Assembly: GCA_027574665.1 (NCBI GenBank)
Contig: CM050690.1
Span: forward strand, 34,256,357 to 34,320,356
DNA length: 64,000 nucleotides
Source of the DNA: Rhynochetos jubatus
Lineage: Eukaryota > Chordata > Aves > Eurypygiformes > Rhynochetidae
Reading direction: 5' to 3'
Each line of letters begins with the position of its first letter. The first letter of the stretch is position 1. Position numbers and translations under genes: made by a program. Below, piece by piece: positions 58,801 through 64,000 of this stretch. The notes beneath the pieces were generated by a model. That model saw only the letters and a list, made by a program, of their open reading frames with translations. It ran no database searches and was not told the origin of the DNA.

Positions 58801-61800
58801 GCCCATTGGTTCTGTTTCTCCTTTTCCTGCCAGCAATCTCATTAACTCATCAACTCCATCCTTTCATTCTGTCTCTTACTGCTGTGGACACTGCAATTTG
58901 CTCCCTTCCCACGACAGTCATGAGCCTCAAGGTGAGGGGGGTAGTGGAGAGGGTGGCAGTGGAGAGGATGGCACAGGGAGGGACGGGCACATGCATTACA
59001 GATGCCGACAACCATTCACAGGTGTGATGAACTGTATGTGCAAACTGCAGCTTCTCCCAGTACATCCCTCAACCTCCCTGACCAGCAGCCTTGGGTTTCT
59101 CTTGTACCTGCTTTACTACTCTTCTCCTGTGCTCTTGCTTTGTCAGCTTCCGAGATGCTCTGGAAGGGTTGATAAACTCTGCAGGAAATCGTAGAGGAGT
59201 AATCTATACGGTTATGGTCTGCTGTGTCCAGTGTGTGAGCTAAATCACGTATGGCATTAAAGCACGCTGCAGGCACAACCTGTCTGTGCATTTTGATAAG
59301 CCTGGTAGCAGGAACCATTCAGGAAATGTTCGCTGCTCCCTGGAAAAGTTAGGCAAAAGTGGCAAAGAGGAGTTTCAAAAATGTAACATCTCCACAGACC
59401 AACTGTGACTATTACTGTATACAAGCTGAAGAAATAACGTGAAGAAAAATACCGTAACTAAAATTACAGATGTTTTGGCCAGCCCAGAATGCTATAGGCC
59501 TCATGCTCAGACCTGAAGCTGAGAGTACCTGAAAGTGCCCAAATGCCGTATATGTAAAATCACAAATCAGAAAAGCAAAACCTGCCTGGCTAAAGGAGGA
59601 ACTCCAGCTCTCAGAGGGACTGGGAAAGTTAACCCTACAGTTTGTAGACAGCTATACCTTTAAAACTGTTAATGTAAGTTCTGCAAAAGATATTGCCCTA
59701 GGCATGAGCAATTTTAAATGCTGCATTTGCATTCGCTATGTTTTAAAATAACAGTCTGGGTAAATTAGTCCCATTTGGACAACATCTGCTCTTTCACAGT
59801 TCCCTGGACTCTGCTTTATCAGAAATGAAAGAGAATGGAAGATTCTGAAGTTTCCTTGGTCTCCAGAAAAAACATTTTGCCCCACTTTAAATAAGATATA
59901 TGATAATAATGCTTTGCAACTGTAATTTTAGGTTGTAAACATTTAGAGGGTTTCCTTTTCTTACGACTATTGCACCATGTGGTCTGGATATAAAACTGGC
60001 TTTGGTTACCAATAGCATTAAACTGGAAAACAAAACTCCACATGACTCAGCGATGCTTGAAAATTATTTAATCGTGGCCTACAATAAAATTTTACAATTA
60101 AAGAAATATAGTATGTTTTCTTATGTTGAGCTCCCTTTCATTAAAGCAGCAGTAAAGGAGAAGCACTGGAAGGCGTTTATGAGCACAGCGGGCCCAAACG
60201 GCCCCACTCAGGGCAGGGCAGAGGCTGCTGCGAGTGGTGGCACTGCCCTGGGAGGGTTGGGAGGTGGTGGGTCCCACAGCTGCTGAGGACCACTGACACC
60301 TTCCCAGCCCATCACGCTGGGACGAACAGAGTGTGGCAACAAGAGCTGCGTGACCATGGAAAGACGAAGCAGTTGCAGGGAGGTGGTCTGTGAAGGCCTG
60401 CTTCTCTCACGTGGGTGTCTCACACTCAGATTCTTGGTGTTTAAATACGACGAAGCCTCTCTATGTCCTGCGCAGTTACACTGTGCTCATCTCCATGCTG
60501 TCCTGCAGAGCACAGCCACACCTCTGCCCCTCCAGCATGTCAGGGACAGCCACAGTTTGACTTTTCCTCTGACAACCAGTATTTTAGAAAGGGTTGGGTA
60601 CAGCACAGTCAAAGGGCTGGTAGGTTCAACTCATAAATGTCTCTGCAGACATGGGTGCTTGAGTTCCTTCTTCTTGGTTTTCTCCTTCATGACCCAGCAA
60701 ATCCAGCACCAATTATTGGCAATTGTGGTAACAGCTCTGGGACCTATCTTCTTGGCTTGAACTGAAGAAAATTCAGCAAGAGTTCAGACAAGCACAGACC
60801 AGATGCCATGCTTTGAACATTATGAAATCTTGCAACCTTATTTAAAACAGGGAATTCAGATTAAATTAAATATAAGGAGAAAGAACCTTTCTTCATCTTC
60901 AAGATCAGTCTTGAAGTCTTCTGCGCTCTCTCCCTGTGCACAGTTGCTTGTTGTATCATCATCTTGGCAAAAGTTACACATGAAACCGGGATCATTTGGA
61001 GCAAAAGAGTTGTGCTTTTACATCCATAGACACGGAGTTCATCCTTGCTGAGGCCTTGGACACACACCACATTGTGCATGTGTGTATGGAGAACAGAGTG
61101 CCAGAAAGGGAAATAAAAGTCACCAAGAAGTGCTGGGTGAGTATTTTTGCTCATACAGCTGATAATTCTAGATGATAGTCATTTTGGCTCTCCCTTCAAA
61201 GTCTCCAGCAACTGCAAATTGAAATCAAAACAGGAAAGAGAAACGAAGATGAAAGAAAGAAATATTAATGACAGATTGAAAAATGATACACACAAAACAA
61301 TTTAATCCATTACTGAAGACAAAATGATTGCCAAGTAATATTTTAGTCAATCAGTATGTGTCCCTGACTTTTACACAAAAGATGGTGATTAAAGTACGTA
61401 AGTCCTACTTGGATGTACTAAATTTTCTATTTCAGAGTCGAAAGAGACGATGAATAACTCCAAGACACGTATTTCCTGAAGATTCAAATGCCTTGCATCA
61501 ATCTTAATTTCCACTACGAAAACGTCACAAAAAAGAATCTGAACATCATTTGTAGAGAGGAACTTTGGATCACATACACGAAGGTTTCAAAGCCCTGAAC
61601 ATGTAGACTGGGGTCTGTTAGAAATGAAATCAGACTTACTATCAGTAGGAAAGTAACAGAAAGGACCCAAAAGACCAAAAAGGCAAGCAACAGTGGGGAT
61701 GGAGCAGCAGGCAGGGAGCAAGTGCCTATTCTTTTTCTTCTGTTCATTCCTTGATCATCCATCATAGTCCATAATAATTTGTGCAATTAAATAATTATTG

Positions 61801-63110
61801 ATGCTTTGACTGAAACAATAATGCCTGGGGCAAGGGAACAATCAGGAGCCCCAAATTACAAACCGTGCTTTTACATATTTTTTCCCATGTCTCATTTCTT
61901 CGGATTAGAGTTCTGGCAGCAACCTGGTGTCCTGAAAAACGTTGGAAACGTTTGCTCTTCACCAGGTGCAATGGCAGCTGTGGTAAAAATACTGGGTTCC
62001 CTGTTGTTTCAGTTCCTCCACTTCAGATGGGAAGAAGCTGCAGGCTGTGAGGTCAGTTTGAGCTCTGGCATAACACATCTACGGCCTGGCTCAAAGGTGA
62101 AGCTCTTGACTTCTGCCCTATGGAGATGTAGGGAGCCTACTGCCACCTCAGTCACCCTGCATTACTTTCCAGGGTACCAAACCAGGAGTTCCTGGAGGCC
62201 CTGCGCCCCTTTTGCGAGGGGGATGTCTCAGAGGCTGAATGGTGTCTCAGGTGGAACCAGATGCCTATGTCTCACCTCTGGTGTCTTTAGTATCACGGTG
62301 GTAAATATCACACTCGGACCCAAGGGGAGAAGGCAGATGTTGGGCCTCACTTTTGGAGGCTAGATCTCTTTCAGGAATGCTTTTTCTGAGAGATACTAGA
62401 AAAGATTTGACAGCATATGTAGCAAACATTTTGAAAAAGGGTGGTAAAATACTGTGGGAGAGCCGCTGTTGTTAACCCATCGCAACACAGGTGATTAAAC
62501 ATGAAAAATTCAGCACGTGAGATTACTTTTAAAGCATTTTCATGATTTCATTCAGATCATTTCAGACCCAACCCAGGTCTGAACCTTGTGCCAACTTTCT
62601 TCAAAGATAGTTTTAAAATAGTTCAAAACCTATTTTAACTCATAAAGAAATGAATAATTTATTGGTAAATTCTAAGAAAATTCATTTATACCTAAAAATT
62701 ATATGTGGTATTTCTGAGCATGATCTACTGATTTTTTCATGGATAATAAGAGTGACTGTTTTCCTTCCTGTCAGTGCAAAGCTTGGCACACCCATAGGTA
62801 TAGTAGATCCATAATGCATTACCTTTGTAACAGTGATTGTAGACTGGCAGTTGAACTCTTAGACAACCTACGAGACCAACCAGAGCAAATTTTAATTCTT
62901 GATAATGTAGAAATGAAGTAACACAACTCTGCCAGTAGAAAACACTTGATCTTCTGTGTACAAATTTTGGGCAGGTAGGTAAAAACATATTTCTGACTTG
63001 TCAGGTTGTTTCACTTCTTAAAGCAGTAATTAGGGAAATGGAAAAATATCTTAATAGAAGTCAACTCTTCCATATTCTGTGCCAAAAGCCTCTGTAAACA
63101 TGGAGCTGAA
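58801..63110. other. Non-coding stretch, chance frames
   Basis: The GC content rises at about 60.18-60.55 and 62.05-62.36 kb, where frames of 136 (60,350-60,760 +) and 185 codons (61,806-62,363 +) occur. Neither has recognisable motifs, a signal peptide followed by a coherent domain, or a splice context. They could be parts of unrecognised repeats. Confidence 0.4.
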
Positions 63111-63184
63111 TCTTTTCTTTCTTTACTCTTGGTTTTTTCCTCCTCTTTTCTTTTTTCTTTCCTTTCCTTCCCTTTCTCTCTTCT
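63111..63184 (+). repeat. Pyrimidine-rich tract
   Basis: About 74 bases are almost only C and T (TTTCTTTC/CCTTCC-type units) with a few interruptions near 63,128-63,133. It is an imperfect simple-sequence tract, compositional only. Confidence 0.8.
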
Positions 63185-64000
63185 GAAAATTGCAGAATTA
63201 TCATCTATTGTCATCTGCATGTATGTTCATACTTGTTTGCATGTGAGTCAAACATTAGTCTGTAGTTTAATTGAAGGCTATGAGGTTTATGTTGGGCTGG
63301 GTGCTGAGCAGCTGCATGTTATGCCTGTGGCCTTGAATCGGAAAAAAAGGGGGCAGCATGTCAAGTAAATATGAAGCTTTTTTTTTTTTTTTCAAAATAA
63401 AGTCGATGATGAAGGGGAAAGTTAGTTCTCTTCACTTTCATAAAGCCCAGTGTTGTAGGTGGGAAGAGTTTGTCCACCTTGGTTTCTCTGTATGAATTGA
63501 TTAGGAAAAGTTCTACGTGTTCAGTCACTGAGGAGCTAATGAACACTTCAAGAATTACAGAAAGTTAGGAAGTCAACGTATTAAAGACACTTCCACAACT
63601 ACAGTAATTACTGGACTCAAAAACATGCATTTGAACATCTAGAAATACAGTACTGATCACCATGCAAGTATGTCTTTTTTATCTTTTGATACCATCAAAG
63701 GGCCATAATGATGATTTCATTATTGTCATAATCCCAATTCTCTGTTTGTGTTCTTTATTGTTATACTTGATAAAACGTAAATACATCATCATGTGTTTTA
63801 CCATAAACACTGAAATGATTTACTGCATCAGCAACTGAATGTACCTGCTCATGTCTCTGTGGCCAGCCAAGACAGAGATGGTCAGCTATAAGAGCTTATT
63901 ACATTTAAAGAGCTCAGTTACTTCCCTGTTCATTCAGACAGCATGATGCGAAATCCTGTGGATTTTTGCTTTGGGTTGTGTTTAGGATCTCAGCTGTAAC
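63185..64000. other. AT-rich non-coding stretch
   Basis: No gene or repeat recognised to the end of the window; a T-run lies near 63,379-63,393. Confidence 0.5.

Noticed and set aside
60600..60650. tRNA gene, because of a GGTTCAACT B-box-like string
   Set aside because: No A box or cloverleaf arms around it; no other B-box match was seen in the window.
61806..62363. 185-codon plus-strand open frame in GC-richer DNA
   Set aside because: No recognisable motif or homolog and no splice context; the local GC rise lowers stop frequency. A protein search or PhyloCSF could overturn this.

Overview
The window reads as nuclear, non-coding vertebrate DNA, most probably from a bird. The main evidence is two LINE copies of the avian CR1 type. 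The copy near 15.35-15.77 kb (+) carries the familiar CR1 3' region and ends in ATTCTRTR-type octamers; the copy near 26.24-26.39 kb (-) is a 5'-truncated 3' end. There are also several strongly decayed fragments that match the older CR1/L3-like elements and a short palindrome-rich repeat shared by turtles, crocodilians and birds. No Alu, L1, B1/B2 or other mammalian repeat is recognised, and interspersed repeats are sparse, as in bird genomes. Base composition is AT-rich and CpG-poor, with one clear CpG-rich exception. I cannot name the species or the locus.

No complete protein-coding gene was found. All open frames of 60-214 codons look like chance frames: they overlap on both strands, have unremarkable composition and resemble no family I know, and several lie inside repeats. 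Two short pieces have splice-like borders and could be exons of a larger gene or of alternative transcripts: a 23-nt candidate microexon at 36,151-36,173 and a 28-codon GC3-rich candidate terminal exon at 53,221-53,309. Both are tentative. The window is best read as intron or intergenic desert.

Layout: 1-10.9 kb is unique AT-rich sequence with a G-quadruplex-prone tract (1.33 kb), an old amniote repeat (4.39 kb) and two motif-dense possible regulatory elements (5.76-6.07 kb with a duplicated POU/homeodomain cassette; 7.69-8.04 kb with inverted SOX-like sites). At 10.96-11.39 kb there is a CpG-island-like block with a TATA-like box, the best promoter candidate. 15.3-15.8, 21.5-21.8, 26.2-26.4, 41.5-42.6 and 55.2-55.3 kb hold CR1 pieces. 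28.63-28.77 kb is a 141-nt pure purine tract with 17 GGGAA units. 39.31 kb has (GT)25, 55.5 kb an (AT)n run and 57.4 kb a G3-4/T tract. 45.1-45.3, 46.2-46.8 and 58.6-58.8 kb look like conserved-noncoding-type DNA.

There are no interacting genes to describe. The most useful hypotheses are that the motif-dense blocks are enhancers, the CpG block is a promoter (possibly of a lncRNA) and the two splice-bordered pieces are exons. All depend on alignments to other birds and on RNA or chromatin data that I could not consult. I did not find an undescribed multi-gene system here.
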